A DNA stretch of 64,000 nucleotides. Source: Pomacea canaliculata. Taxonomy: Eukaryota; Mollusca; Gastropoda; Architaenioglossa; Ampullariidae. Where the stretch lies: assembly GCF_003073045.1 (NCBI RefSeq), contig NC_037599.1:558001-622000 (forward strand), written 5' to 3'. This document shows, in pieces, positions 11,455-23,036 of the stretch. A program made the translations under genes and the position numbers. Each line of letters starts with the position of its first letter. Within the stretch, counting starts at the first letter, position 1. Below the pieces are notes generated by a model, which saw only the letters and a program-made list of their open reading frames with translations, was not told where the DNA came from and ran no database searches.

Positions 11455-11874
11455 CTGTGGTACTCGCCAATCTGGTCGGTGCCTGTCATCATAGCACCGT
11501 CTGTTCGGCCACATCACTGGTCGAGCGGAGAGATGGAACCAAAGTGCCTGGGTGTCGGTTCATCCTCCATTACCACCAGTGCCCGCCACCGCCTGTTGCA
11601 GTTGTGACTCACGCACAAGCTGGGAGAGATGTACGAGGTTTACGTGTCATAAAGACCTTTTAAAACGACCAACTCTGAGAGGAGAGAAGTCGACAGCCCT
11701 AAGACGAGTCAGAGCTAAAACATGAGAGAGAAGGAGGTGGGCTTTGTGACTGTTAACTGTTGGCATTTGTTGTGCCAGTTATTACTGGAGAGGATAATGT
11801 GGGCTGATTACCTGAGCAGGTTTGCTCCCTAGAAGTTTAACCAAGCCGTAGGTTGGTTTTGGTGGGGGGCTATT
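11455..11874 (+). other. Residual 3' internal part of the LTR element
   Basis: About 420 bp separate the truncated protease region from the 3' LTR. No RT, RNase H or integrase motif is seen, which implies a large internal deletion near 11455. The end GGTTTTGGTGGGGGGCTATT is the candidate polypurine tract. Confidence 0.6.
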
Positions 11875-12614
11875 TGTCACAAACCTGCTGAGATCACTAG
11901 CTGTGTAGCTGCGGCATCAACAAGCTTTGTACAGGTGTGTCGCGGTATCACTGTATGTGTATTGTCTAACTTATCACTGTATCTGTATCGTCTAACTTAT
12001 CGCTGTGTGTGTATTGTCTAACTTATCGATTGCTCACAGCATTATTATCGTCCACAGTAATGATGGAGTCTTGTTTTCCATTTCAAAGTAGCAATTCGCG
12101 GCAATTACAGAAACCACACTCATAAATAACGGCAGGCTTTCTTTTAAACCGATAGCCAGCTTCTCTCATCAACATACCTAAAGATAAAACGTTTTAAATC
12201 TCAAATCCTGTTAGTTGTGGATGTCACAGCTACGGTGACTGTGATGTCACATTAACGTCGTGGCTGTGGTAGAGGTTGTTGAGGTGAGTGTGTATCTTAG
12301 TTGATTTTTTCGGTGAATGTGTGTATTTCTGTATTGGATGAGTGTGATATATTTGTGTATACTTTATGAATTTGTTTGAATTTACATTTATCTACTGACT
12401 TTGAGAGGAACTGTGCAAGAAGATATTGAATACTTTTGAAATTGTTGGAAGAAACGTGTGTTCGAACTGTGGGGTTGGGGAATTAGGAATTGTTTTGTGT
12501 TGTGTTTCTCATTTTGATTTTAAATTATATTATATTTTTAAAATTTAAATTGTTGTCTGTGTTTTGATTTATTTATGTTCCTCGTCTGAAAGGCGCTGTA
12601 AAATGCAGGTGACA
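11875..12614 (+). repeat. 3' LTR (740 bp), rearranged
   Basis: The first 20 bp match the 5' LTR. About 11895-12268 is different sequence, including 39 bp also found at 3023-3061 and a (TATCACTGTAT.TGTATTGTCTAACT)-type short repeat at about 11945-12026. From about 12269 to 12614 it matches the 5' LTR, minus a block of roughly 240 bp. Confidence 0.88.
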
Positions 12615-12747
12615 CTACTCCTCCCTGTCTGTGACTCCCTCCACATTGTCGATGCGATAGTTGGGTGAGTGGAGTCCACAGGTGTTGTGTATTTCTGGAT
12701 GCCTTCACCTCTCACACCTGGACATGGGTGCTTACAATTCCTTTTTT

Positions 12748-12842
12748 CTGGTGGCGGTGGTGGTGGCGGTGGTGGTGGTGGTGGTGGTGGCGGGGTGGTG
12801 GTGGTGGTGATGGCGGTGGTGGTGGCGGTGCGGGGTGGTGTG
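12748..12842. repeat. (GGT)n / (GGC) trinucleotide run
   Basis: Imperfect GGTGGCGGTGGT repeats that translate as poly-Gly, poly-Trp/Arg or, on the minus strand, poly-Pro/His. No coding evidence beyond the repeat. Confidence 0.95.
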
Positions 12843-14257
12843 TGGTGCGGCCTTCGCTTGTCAGGTAAAAGCCAGGTGTGCAGCTGACGACAATACAACA
12901 TGTTGTGCACCAGACTTGCCAGTGCCACCTGGCTGACCACCATGAGCAGACGGTCACCATGGTGACACAGAAAGCACACGATGTAGCCAAGGAAGCGGAC
13001 AATTGCAGATGAATGGCTGGCACAAACGTGTACAGGGAGGAGACTTCGCTGGGTGCGTGCATGGATCACACGTCACATAGGATGTGTAGTCCACAGATGA
13101 GTTGTACACTCAGTGTGTTTACACTACACACGAGGCTCATCACACGTGTACAGGGAATGGATTGTGGTTGTGAAGTCGACGTGACAGCGATTCACAACAA
13201 ATATGCAGGTGCAGGTGCACCTCCAGTCAATCCTCCTCACAGGCGGTGGGTGTGGAGGCCACACTTCAGTCCATGAGCAGCCTCCAGAGGTGGACGGGGT
13301 CAGGGGTCACCTAATATCAACAGAAATAGTCGCCGGTAGCAGTTGTGGATTCACAGATGTACACTTCACAATTTCCGGCTGAACTTTCACCTGCACATTC
13401 ATGCTCAGATGTGCAGGTCACCGTGACCCAAAATATGGCCTCGTTTGGGAGACAGGGGTCACGTTGTTTTTTCATCCTCTTCCTTCTCTTGTTTTGTTTA
13501 CGTCCCCCTCCCAACCACTCAGCCGCTGATCCTTCCTCGCGCTTCACTTCCGCTGACGTCACTGAGTGCAAAGCTGTCAGCATCCGCGCAGCCACAGGTA
13601 AACGCAGGTAAACGCAGGTAAGTGCAGGTGGCTTTCTTCATGACAAGCTGACCGCATGGCACTGGATCAACAGCGACCGCCTTCCCCCTCACACACTCAA
13701 CCCCCCCCCCTGTACCTCTTGTTTGGTCTCCACTCTCCAGTGTGTGACGATGTGTGACAGCATGTTCACGTGATGCTACAACATTCACAACAATGTGAAA
13801 CATGGCCACATCATGAAGAGTGTGATGGGTGAAGACGGGCCGTCACATTGTTGATTGTTTACTCACATGAACTACAACTTACAAGTCCAGACACAGCGGC
13901 AGTTGTCGCAGGCGATGAAGTTGTTCTCAGACTGAAAGACTGTCGCTGAATCTGTCGCTGAGACCACTTCAAGAAAATGTTGAGAACAACATGCAGCACA
14001 CCAACGCGGTCTCCTCTGGAGAGTTCATCGAGAGCTGACTGCTGCACTGCAAACACCAGACTGTCGGCAGCACCTGAAGGTGTCAGCATCTCAAGATGTC
14101 AGCATGTCGATGTCGCCACCTCCCAGTCTCGAAGTGCCAACAACTGTGTTTGTCCTCATCTCTCCTCCCTTCTCACTCGCGCGGGCAGTGACGTCGTCTC
14201 AACAGCCCAGTGGCGCCGCCAGACGGTAAGCTTTAGAAATCAGACGTCGGGAGACAG
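12843..14257. other. Intergenic, no gene seen
   Basis: Contains a TCACGTGA palindrome (13766-13773), a C-run near 13700 and a short ACGCAGGTAA duplication near 13603-13625. No recognisable domain or splice-linked coding region. Confidence 0.5.
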
Positions 14258-14535
14258 GCAGCCAGCCCTCCAGTCAGCCAGCCATCCAGTCAGCCATTCA
14301 GCCAGCCCTCCAGTCAGCCAGCCATCCAGTCAGCCATTCAGCCAGCCATACAGTCAGCCATTCAGCCAGCCCTCCAGCCAGCCATCCAGCCAGCCATAGT
14401 CAGCCATTCAGCCAGCCATCCAGTCAGCCAGCTATACAGTCAGCCATTCAGCCAGCCATCCAGCCAGCCATTCAGCCAGCCCTCCAGTCAGCCATCCAGC
14501 CATCCAGTCAGCCAGCCGTACAGTCAGCCAGTCGG
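14258..14535. repeat. CAGCCAGCC/CAGTCAGCC-rich tandem repeat
   Basis: Irregular units such as CAGTCAGCCATTCAGCCAGC, repeated with CATCC, CCTCC or CATAC insertions. It directly precedes the reverse-transcriptase fossil. Confidence 0.93.
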
Positions 14536-14589
14536 TCGTTGGCTGACAAGGTCCCGCTACTTCTGCCTCCTGTAGTCTGACCACCGAGG

Positions 14590-15240
14590 TGTCCACCTCG
14601 CTCCGTGGCGCCCTGCAGGACAGTGGCAGACAGGGGCTCATGTTGGGTGGCATGGCAACCCCCACCTGCTGCCCTCGCTGGACGTTGCACGTGGAGGCTG
14701 TTGGTGTCCTACGAGTGTGGCAGCCATGTTTGCAGCAAAGCCACTGGTTTGATGTTCTGTGTACGAGATCCGGAGCAGCCTCCACAGCCTCCAACGCCAG
14801 GCTTGTCCTCTCCGTGTCCACGTGTCACACCCGTATAGCAGGGGGTGGGTGGGTGGGTACCACGAGGGACTGGTACAGATCGTACTTGGCAGTGAGGCTG
14901 AGGTTATGTCACACCCTGTCATTGCCTGTTGCTGTCGCGACCGTGATGGGGGTGTCTGTCGGGGAGCAGGCGTCTGTAGCTAGGGTGGCCCCATGTACCC
15001 AAAGCTGTTTACGTCTTGGAGTCACGTGTCATGCATGTACATGTATATACTGTGTACTCCTGTCAGTGCTGGTCTCCATCCCACAGGTGTTGGAGCTGTC
15101 TGTCACTCTGTCAGTCAGGTCTGTCACTCTGTCAGTCAGGTCTGGCAGCTGTCAGTGCCTGCTATCAGATCAATGTCGTCGGCACAGCGCAGGTTGCCAA
15201 CCGGTCACCTGTGGAAATGGCAGTGACACGTGGCAGTAAA
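14590..15240 (-). pseudogene. LINE reverse-transcriptase fossil, C-terminal part
   Basis: Read on the minus strand from about 15220 downwards, translation gives NLRCADDIDLIAG, the RT catalytic box with C in place of F/Y in xADD. Then come an LTDRV-type helix partly duplicated by a 24-bp repeat, and LLYGCDTW followed by LLRISYTEHQT. The last two match the conserved end of endonuclease-type LINE polymerases (LLYGCETW and EHKTNE). Stops and frame changes interrupt it. The start of the fossil is lost against the tandem array at 15464. Confidence 0.78.
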
Positions 15241-15463
15241 TGGATGTAACGGTTGTCAGCAATGTAACCGACGTTGGTTGTAAGACAGTCACAGGCCAGG
15301 ACAGCCACGTGATCGCCTTCCACTCGCTAGTCGTCAGCCAGGCAGTCACCGGAAGTTTGAACAACGTGGGCTTGGAGGTCAGGCTACCGCAGCCAAGGGT
15401 CAGCTGTGACATTGGTGTAGTTGTTGTTGTGTCACAGCTACACAGACATGGCACTAATCTGTA

Positions 15464-17265
15464 GATACAATCAGGTATACTGCTGTATAGTAGATACAGA
15501 TATACCACTGTATAGTAGATACAGATATACTGCTGTATAGTAGATACAATCAGGTATACCACTGTATAGTAGAGACAGATATACTGCTGTATAGTAGATA
15601 CAGATATACCACTGTATAGTAGATACAGATATACTGCTGTATAGTAGATACAATCAGGTATACCACTGTATAGTAGAGACAGATATACTGCTGTATAGTA
15701 GATACAGATATACCACTGTATAGTAGATACAGATATACTGCTGTATAGTAGATACAATCAGGTATACCACTGTATAGTAGAGACAGATATACTGCTGTAT
15801 AGTAGATACAATCAGGTATACTGCTTTATAGTAGAGACAGTCAGATATACTGCTGTATAGTAGATACAATCAGGTATACCACTGTATAGTAGATACAGAT
15901 ATACTGCTGTATAGTAGATACAATCAGGTATCCACTGTATAGTAGAGACATATATACTGCTGTATAGTAATACAATCAGAATACTGCTGTATAGTAGACA
16001 GATATACTGCTGTATAGTAGATACAATCATATACTGCTTTATAGTAGAGACAGTCAGATATACTGCTGTATAGTAGATGCAATCAGGTATACCACTGTAT
16101 AGTAGAGACAGATATACTGCTGTATAGTAGATACAATCAGGTATACCACTGTATAGTAGAGACAGATATACTGCTGTATAGTAGATACAGTCAGATATAC
16201 TGCTGTATAGTAGATGCAATCAGGTATACCACTGTATAGTAGAGACAGATATACTGCTGTATAGTAGATACAGTCGGATATACTGCTGTATAGTAGAGAC
16301 AGTCAGATATACTGCTGTATAGTAGATGCAATCAGGTATACCACTGTATAGTAGAGACAGATATACTGCTGTATAGTAGATACAATCAGGTATACCACTG
16401 TATAGTAGAGACAGATATACTGCTGTATAGTAGATACAGTCAGATATACTGCTGTATAGTAGATGCAATCAGGTATACCACTGTATAGTAGAGACAGATA
16501 TACTGCTGTATAGTAGATACAGTCGGATATACTGCTGTATAGTAGAGACAGTCAGATATACTGCTGTATAGTAGATGCAATCAGGTATACCACTGTATAG
16601 TAGAGACAGATATACTGCTGTATAGTAGATACAATCAGGTATACCACTGTATAGTAGAGACAGTCAGATATACTGCTATATAGTAGAGACAGTCAGATAT
16701 ACTGCTGTATAGTAGATGCAATCAGGTATACACTGTATAGTAGACAATATAGTATAGTAGATACAGTCAGGTATACTGCTGTATAGTAATACAATCAGTA
16801 TACCACTGTATAGTAGATACAATCAGGTATACCACTGTATAGTAGATACAATCAGGTATACCACTGTATAGTAGATACAATCAGGTATACCACTGTATAG
16901 TAGATACAATCAGGTATACCACTGTATAGTAGAGACAGATATACCACTGTATAGTAGATACAATCAGGTATACTGCTGTATAGTAGATACAATCAGGTAT
17001 ACCACTGTATAGTAGATACAATCAGGTATACTGCTGTATAGTAGATACAATCAGGTATACCACTGTATAGTAGATACAATCAGATATACCACTGTATAGT
17101 AGATACAATCAGGTATACCACTGTATAGTAGATACAATCAGGTATACCACTGTATAGTAGATACAATCAGGTATACCACTGTATAGTAGATACAATCAGA
17201 TATACTGCTGTATAGTAGATACAAGATATACCACTGTTTAGTAGATACAATCAGATATATGTTTA
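15464..17265. repeat. Minisatellite, 25-29-bp monomers, about 65 copies
   Basis: Two intermixed monomers: GATACAATCAGGTATACCAC plus TGTATAGTA (29 bp), and GATACAGATATACTGCTG plus TATAGTA (25 bp). Imperfect palindromes TATACTGCTGTATA recur throughout. The minus strand lacks stop codons in many copies, giving long Tyr/Leu-rich translations that are artefacts. Confidence 0.97.
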
Positions 17266-18032
17266 GATATACCACTCGACATCCATCACCAAGATATTAG
17301 CGTAGACTTATTCAGGTCTTGCAGGCTGTAGATGTCGGTAGTCGTGTCCTGTCTACATCAGACAGCAGCAGAACCTCTTCTGTCTACAGGATGATGATAA
17401 ACTGCGTCTGCTCTGCTTGCTTCCTGCTTTTCTCTCTGAAGCATGTTTATTTTAATATTTATCCTACCTGTCATCAGACGTGTTATCTGTGGTACCTGGC
17501 TCTCAAAAACAATCTATTAAGCAGAACAAAATTTCAAATTATCGGCCGTTGAGAAGGTAGCACGTGAGAGAGACGAGTATTGGTGATGTAAAAAGTGGTA
17601 GGCCATCAAAGTTAATCTGTAGCTGGCAATGGCAGCTGCTCAAATTCAAATCCAGCCCTGCGACAACATTGTGTTACAGCCTACTTTCAATAACAAACTG
17701 GAAAACTGGCTTCACAAAGATGGCAGCAACAGAATAGTGTGCGAACCTGCGCGGCAGTAAGACATTTCAGGGCTCCTTACATGATAAATCCACACAAACA
17801 CACTTTGATAATAACTGAATTAGAAATTTAATTAAATAAAACTTGTATTAAGTTAAATAGAAGAATTTTTAACTACTGTAAGTAATTTTGTTGTGTAAAC
17901 CAACTTACCATGAGAGAGATCAAAGGATGAATGGATGAAAGGCTTGAGTCACGTGTAGTCGCTTGTCTCTACAGGTGTGAGTGTGAGAAAGGTCGCCCAC
18001 CACAACTTGTCACGTGCATCGCTAGGCGCCTT
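17266..18032. other. Intergenic, no gene seen
   Basis: Moderately AT-rich, without domain hits that I recognise. An ORF at 17319-17552 (plus) has no supporting features. Confidence 0.5.
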
Positions 18033-18190
18033 GCAGGTTAGCCCACTAAACCTGACCGCTGACCGATGGGAAACCCACCACCACATGTCACGCTAGCAGG
18101 TTAGCCACTAACCCTGACCGCTGGGTAGCCCACCACCACATGTCACGCTAGCAGGTTAGCCCACTAACCCTGACCGATGTGACGCCCACC
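18033..18190. repeat. Three-copy repeat, about 55-63 bp
   Basis: GCAGGTTAGCC begins at about 18033, 18096 and 18151, each followed by CACTAA.CCTGACCG and CCCACCACCACATGTCACGC. Confidence 0.85.
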
Positions 18191-18455
18191 ACGTGCCTGG
18201 CACTGCGCCTAACGGGACAGCCTTTGTTAGGGGAGACAACTGCGTTTAGCGCCAACTGGTGGGAAACCCGTCAGGCGCATCGTGTAGCGCGCCACGGCAA
18301 GCCCACTGCCCTATAGGTGGGCCGCCTGTAGTGGGGCCCTCTACTACCCACTAGTTCTGCAGGCTGGGCATAGATAATTAACAGTCACACTACCTACCCA
18401 GGGTCCAGTTCTCCTCGTGCAGATGACTGCCTCACGCGCACTGTGCTCACTGAGT

Positions 18456-18712
18456 GTGTGTAGACGTGTGTGTGTGTGTAGGTGTGTGTGTAGGTGTGTG
18501 TGTAGACGTGTAGGTGTGTGTGTGTGTAGACGTGTAGGTGTGTGTGTGTAGACGTGTAGGTGTGTGTAGACGTGTAGGTGTGTGTAGGTGTGTGTAGAAG
18601 GTGTAGGTGTGTGTGTGTAGGTGTGTGTGTAGGTGTGTGTAGGTGTGTGTAGACGTGTGTAGACGTGTGTAGACGTGTAGGTGTGTGTAGGTGTGTGTGT
18701 GTAGGTGTGTCT
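18456..18712. repeat. (GTGTAGGTGTGTGTAGAC)n simple repeat
   Basis: Irregular GTGTGTGTAGGTGTGTGTAGACGTGTAG repeat, roughly 250 bp. Confidence 0.95.
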
Positions 18713-20328
18713 CACCGTTTGTCTCTCGCTACATGGGGAGCAAGACTTCCTGCCTCTGATGCCGGCGAGCCACTTGATGTCGGCCATGTGTTTCATTCCA
18801 CCTGCAGTCTGCTTGCTGAGAATGGCCGCGTGTCGCCGACAGGTGTGAAATGTTTGGAGAAAATCTCGCAGGCGCAGCCACGATGGAGAAGGAGCACGTC
18901 ACGTACGTTGTTGTCACCGGAACTTGCACGTGCGGCCCCAGAGCCCTCGAGATAAGATGAAGTGACTGAGACGAGTTTGCCTCCACTGTGGCTGCCATGA
19001 TGACCGCTTACCACGTCACTCTGTGGCTTTCGTGACTGAATTGTGAATAGTGTGTGCTTGTTGTTGTTGTTGTTGTCTTGAACGTGACTGAATAGTGTGT
19101 TGAATGTGTTCGTGAGAAACAAGATGGCGGCCTGTTGTGTTGCAGGTCATCACGTGTGCAACAGTTTTCACTCCTCCCAAAGGACTTTCTCCATCTCCCT
19201 CTCTCTCTGACATCAACCGTGTGATAGGACAGGTGTGGTCTGTGATGTAAACAGAGTCTGTGTGTCTGCTGGTGTGTGTGACAGACAGGACGTGTGTGTG
19301 TGTGTCTGCTGGTGTATGTGACAAGACAAGTGTGTGTCTGCTGGTGTGTGTGACAGGACGACCGTCGGTCCCTGTCGCTAAGTTAGCGAGGCGTGACGCC
19401 TCCAGCTGCACTTGCTGCACTTAGTGGCTGACATGGCAAGTACTTACTTCAGATATTGTTCTATGTTGTACCTTTCTGTTATTTCTTTCTTTGCTGATCA
19501 TTAAGGTGATGTGATGCTATCTCATGTCAGCTGTGAGTGGGTAGCACTAGTGAGTCACGGGTGGATTAGGAAGACTCTCGCTAAGCTGACAACACCCGGA
19601 AGCAGAGATGTACCCACAGTGACGGTCCGTGTGTCTGTCGTGTGACGGGTGGCCAGGCAAGCAGGGTGGTGCCGGCGATACCCTGACGACACCTGCTGGT
19701 GCCAGTGAAGGACAGTCTTCACATTCTCGCTTTTTTGTCTTTTTTCTGTTTCCTTGCACAGATGCTCGTTATGCACGTGCAAGCGACTGTGATTCGCAAG
19801 CGGATATTGCAGGGACTATACATGCAGCGGGTAGTCTGTCCGCCGCTTTCACAGTCCGTCTCGCAAAGCAACAAAAGCTGGGGCTCAGCGGGCCGCCTGC
19901 GGGCCACTTCCTCCACTCAGACCCACACCCAGTGCTTCCCCTCCCGACATCTGCCATGAATGGATGAGAGTGAATGAGACAAACTCGCCTGCTCCCACGT
20001 CAGGCTGGGTGGGCAAGGGGAGGGGGAGGCCAACTCAGGTCATTTACCCTCCCCTCCCTCCCCCACACAACGTCCGCTGCTGTGATGTAGTCAGCGAGGG
20101 GGAGATAATCGAGCATCGCATGTAGACACCCGAGCTTCTTCACGCCTTGTGTTAGCGCACTCCGGAGGTAAAAGCGAGTGAGTACAGCGAGTAGTGGAGC
20201 TGTGGAGCTGTGGAGCAAGCCTCGTGGTGCTGACTACACTGCGAATGTTGTTGAGTCCAGGCGCTGAGTCCTGCTGTCGGTAGGAGTCTGCGTCTGTGAG
20301 TCCACGGACGTGATCAGTCCACCTAATG
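18713..20328. other. Intergenic; isolated YY1-like motif, no gene recognised
   Basis: AAGATGGCGGCC at 19121-19132 is a strong YY1-type motif. There is a (TTG)n run at about 19058-19077 and a short 40-bp TGTGTCTGCTGGTGTGTGTGACAG repeat at 19260-19350. Open frames are not convincing. Confidence 0.5.
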
Positions 20329-20528
20329 TCCACGGACTGACACGATGGACTGACTGGGTGGACTGATGTCCACGGACTGACACGATGGACTGACTGGGTG
20401 GACTGATGTCCACGGACTGACATGATGGACTGACTGGATGGACTGATGTCCACGGACTGACAAGATGGACTGACTGGATGGACTGATGTCCACGGATTGA
20501 CACGATGGACTGACTGGGTGGACTGATG
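20329..20528. repeat. Minisatellite, 40-bp monomer, 5 copies
   Basis: The unit is GTCCACGGACTGACACGATG plus GACTGACTGGGTGGACTGAT. Point changes distinguish copies (T/G at CAT/CAC, A/G at GGATG/GGGTG). Confidence 0.96.
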
Positions 20529-20797
20529 TCTTAGGAAGCTAAGGCTCTGAGCACACGGAGTGACACGACAACACTCTGTGGTCAGTCTGAGCTCGCCAAG
20601 TTGTCCACTGCTAGTCTCGGCGAACCCAGTTCACCGCCAGACTTCCGGTAGGTGACGAGACTTGTGACGTCAGCATTGTCATCGCCGTAACTGCTTTGTG
20701 TTGTTGCACTGATAACCTAACCTTGCCTAGTTAGAACACAATTATCTGCTTTATTAGTTTGAAATCTTTCTCATGAAATGATAAACAGCATGAAGCG
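20529..20797. other. Unique spacer between two arrays
   Basis: No gene seen. Confidence 0.5.
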
Positions 20798-21425
20798 CAC
20801 ATACACGTGAAGATCTCATTGTAGATGTCAGTCACATACACGTGAAGATCTCATTGTAGATGTAAGTCACATACACGTGAAGATCTCATTCTAGATGTAA
20901 GTCACATACACGTCAACATGTCATTGTAGATGTCAGTCACGTACACGTGAAGATCTCATTGTAGATGTAAGTCACATACACGTGAAGATCTCATTCTAGA
21001 TGTAAGTCACATACACGTGAACATGTCATTGTAGATGTCAGTCACGTACACGTGAAGATCTCATTCTAGATGTAAGTCACATACACGTCAACATGTCATT
21101 GTAGATGTCAGTCACGTACACGTGAAGATCTCATTGTAGATGTAAGTCACATACACGTGAAGATCTCATTCTAGATGTAAGTCACATACACGTCAACATG
21201 TCATTGTAGATGTCAGTCACGTACACGTGAAGATCTCATTGTAGATGTAAGTCACATACACGTGAAGATCTCATTCTAGATGTAAGTCACATACACGTCA
21301 ACATGTCATTGTAGATGTCAGTCACGTACACGTGAAGATCTCATTGTAGATGTCAGTCACATACACAACATCATCTCATTGTAGATGTCAGTCACATACA
21401 TAACAACATCTCATTCTAGATGTGT
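20798..21425. repeat. Minisatellite, 35-bp monomer with 3-monomer higher-order repeat
   Basis: The monomer is CACATACACGTGAAGATCTC plus ATTGTAGATGTAAGT, about 18 copies. Three variants cycle in order: one with GTCAACATGTC and GTCAGT, one starting CACGTAC with GAAGATCTC and ATTGTAG, and one with GAAGATCTC and ATTCTAG. This gives a 105-bp higher-order unit repeated about four times between 20903 and 21330, with one unit missing a monomer. The variants swap the palindromes AGATCT, ACATGT and TCTAGA at fixed positions. Confidence 0.95.
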
Positions 21426-21659
21426 CACTGTTCACACTCTGGGATCAAAGCCGTTGTGTGAACGCCAGCCGCTCGTCTCGCTCTCTCCATCCACCAACGT
21501 TTGACACCTGCACAGTGGCATCCTAGCAACAGCAGCACGGGCTACCTTGCAATTGTTTACATGTTGTTGTTGTTGTTGCTAAACCGGAAGCTGCCTGCTG
21601 TAGAGCCTCGTTCTCGTACATCATTGGAAAAATCCACTGCAAGCTAGTAATGAGTTCGT

Positions 21660-21760
21660 GCTGAGCCTGTGAGCAGGTTTGTGTGTCTGTGAGCCTGTGT
21701 ATGTGTCTGTGAGCAGGTTTGTGTGTCTGTGAGCAGGTTTGTGTGTCCGTGCAGGTATCA
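21660..21760. repeat. Short GTGAGCAGGTTTGTGTGTCT repeat, 3-4 copies
   Basis: Degenerate tandem units of about 20-40 bp. Confidence 0.85.
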
Positions 21761-21869
21761 GCTAGTCACTGACTGACGTCACACAGTCGCAGGCTGAATG
21801 TTACAATAAGCTAAACCGCAAAACCGTGAACAGAGGTAGGTCACGTGACTAGTCGATACAACACCGTGA

Positions 21870-22005
21870 ACATATTTGAGACACGTGACATGTGGATATA
21901 AGACAGTAGATAGAGCTGAGACACGTGACATGTGGATATAAGACAGTAGGTAGAGCTGAGACACGTGACATGTGGATATAAGACAGTAAATCTGAAACAC
22001 GTGAC
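21870..22005. repeat. Minisatellite, 40-bp monomer, about 3 copies
   Basis: The unit is GACACGTGACATGTGGATAT plus AAGACAGTAGRTAGAGCTGA. It contains CACGTG in every copy. Confidence 0.94.
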
Positions 22006-22287
22006 ACGTAGTTACGGCATCCATCTTTATGTTTCATGAATGGAATGAGAAGTAGTCATTGTCACATAGCTTGTTACAAGTGGAAAGTCGACCACGTGAC
22101 AGGTAACGACAGCTGTGTTAGTGTTGACTATAACACTACAGTGTTAGGTACTCCTGCACTCAGTGCATGTACCGTTGACGTACTAATGCACTAAACATAG
22201 TGTTCATGAAGTACTAGTGCACTGTTCACATTTTCACGGGAAACTAACAGTAACCTCCACCCCTGTCGTCATGGTAGCAACACTTGT

Positions 22288-22665
22288 TTGTCACACACAC
22301 ACACTGACACACAGGCGTCCAGCACGCACACACAGACTGACACACAGGCGTCCAGCACACACACACACTGACACACAGGCGTCTAGCACACACACAGACT
22401 GACACACAGGCGTCCAGCACGCACACACAGACTGACACACAGGCGTCTAGCACGCACACACAGACTGACACACAGGCGTCCAGCACGCACACACACACAG
22501 GCGTCCAGCACGCACACACAGACTGACACACAGGCGTCCAGCACACACACACACTGACACACAGGCGTCTAGCACACACACACAGACTGACACACAGGCG
22601 TCCAGCACGCACACACACACAGGCGTCCAGCACACACACACACACAGGCGTCCAGCACACACACA
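22288..22665. repeat. CA-rich minisatellite, 28-30 bp, about 13 copies
   Basis: The unit is CACACAGACTGACACACAGG plus CGTCCAGCACG (or CGTCTAGCACA). It grades into (CA)n at about 22698-22720. Confidence 0.95.
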
Positions 22666-22807
22666 CAAATATGCACGACAACCTGCGCTCACTGACAGGC
22701 ACACACACACACACACACGCACGTGCATCAAGACACAGGGAGGTGACTGTGACACGCCGTGTGGACACGACACCAAGATGCATAGAGGACTGACACAGTC
22801 TACGTCT

Positions 22808-22858
22808 TCACTTCCGGCCGTCTGCTGCGTGCACAGCAACGTCAGCAACATGGCGGAC
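22808..22858. promoter_or_regulatory. Candidate promoter module (ETS + CRE-like + YY1-like)
   Basis: ACTTCCGG (ETS) at about 22810 is followed by ACGTCAGCAACATGGCGG at 22839-22856. The same 18 bases occur exactly at 31134-31151, within the CpG-rich region upstream of the KCNE-like gene. No transcript is identified here, so this is inference from motif content. Confidence 0.4.
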
Positions 22859-23036
22859 AGCAACTACAGTGTCTCGTCATCACGTGACACAGCGCGCTGC
22901 ACTAGCCAAGGGGCATAAACATCAGCCAAGGGGGGTAAACATCAGTCAAGGGGCATAAACATCAGCCAAGGGGCTAAACGTTAGCGCAGTAAACATCAAA
23001 GTCTTCCTCGTCAGTCAGTATACTCATCGTCAGTGA

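Larger units (their letters stand above)
8839..12614 (+). mobile_element. Defective LTR retrotransposon, 3.8 kb
   Basis: The boundaries are exact: the element begins TGTCACAAACC and ends GCAGGTGACA, and it is flanked by a perfect 5-bp target duplication CTACT (8834-8838 and 12615-12619). Inside lie a tRNA-proline-type primer site (9871-9888), a gag-like region with a zinc knuckle, a DTG protease motif, and a purine-rich GGTGGGGGG tract directly before the 3' LTR. Reverse transcriptase, RNase H, integrase and envelope are all absent, so this copy is not autonomous. The two LTRs differ in length (1025 and 740 bp) and in much of their U3 sequence. Family assignment (gypsy-like versus retrovirus-like) cannot be settled without pol. 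Confidence 0.93.

Noticed and set aside
15170..16468. Long minus-strand Tyr/Leu-rich open frames
   Set aside because: They are translations of the 25-29-bp array, change phase with monomer length and have no start, splice or domain support.
22244..22863. Cys/Val-rich minus-strand frames resembling a cysteine-rich peptide
   Set aside because: They are translations of the CA-rich repeat; the cysteines come from the TGTGTG complement.
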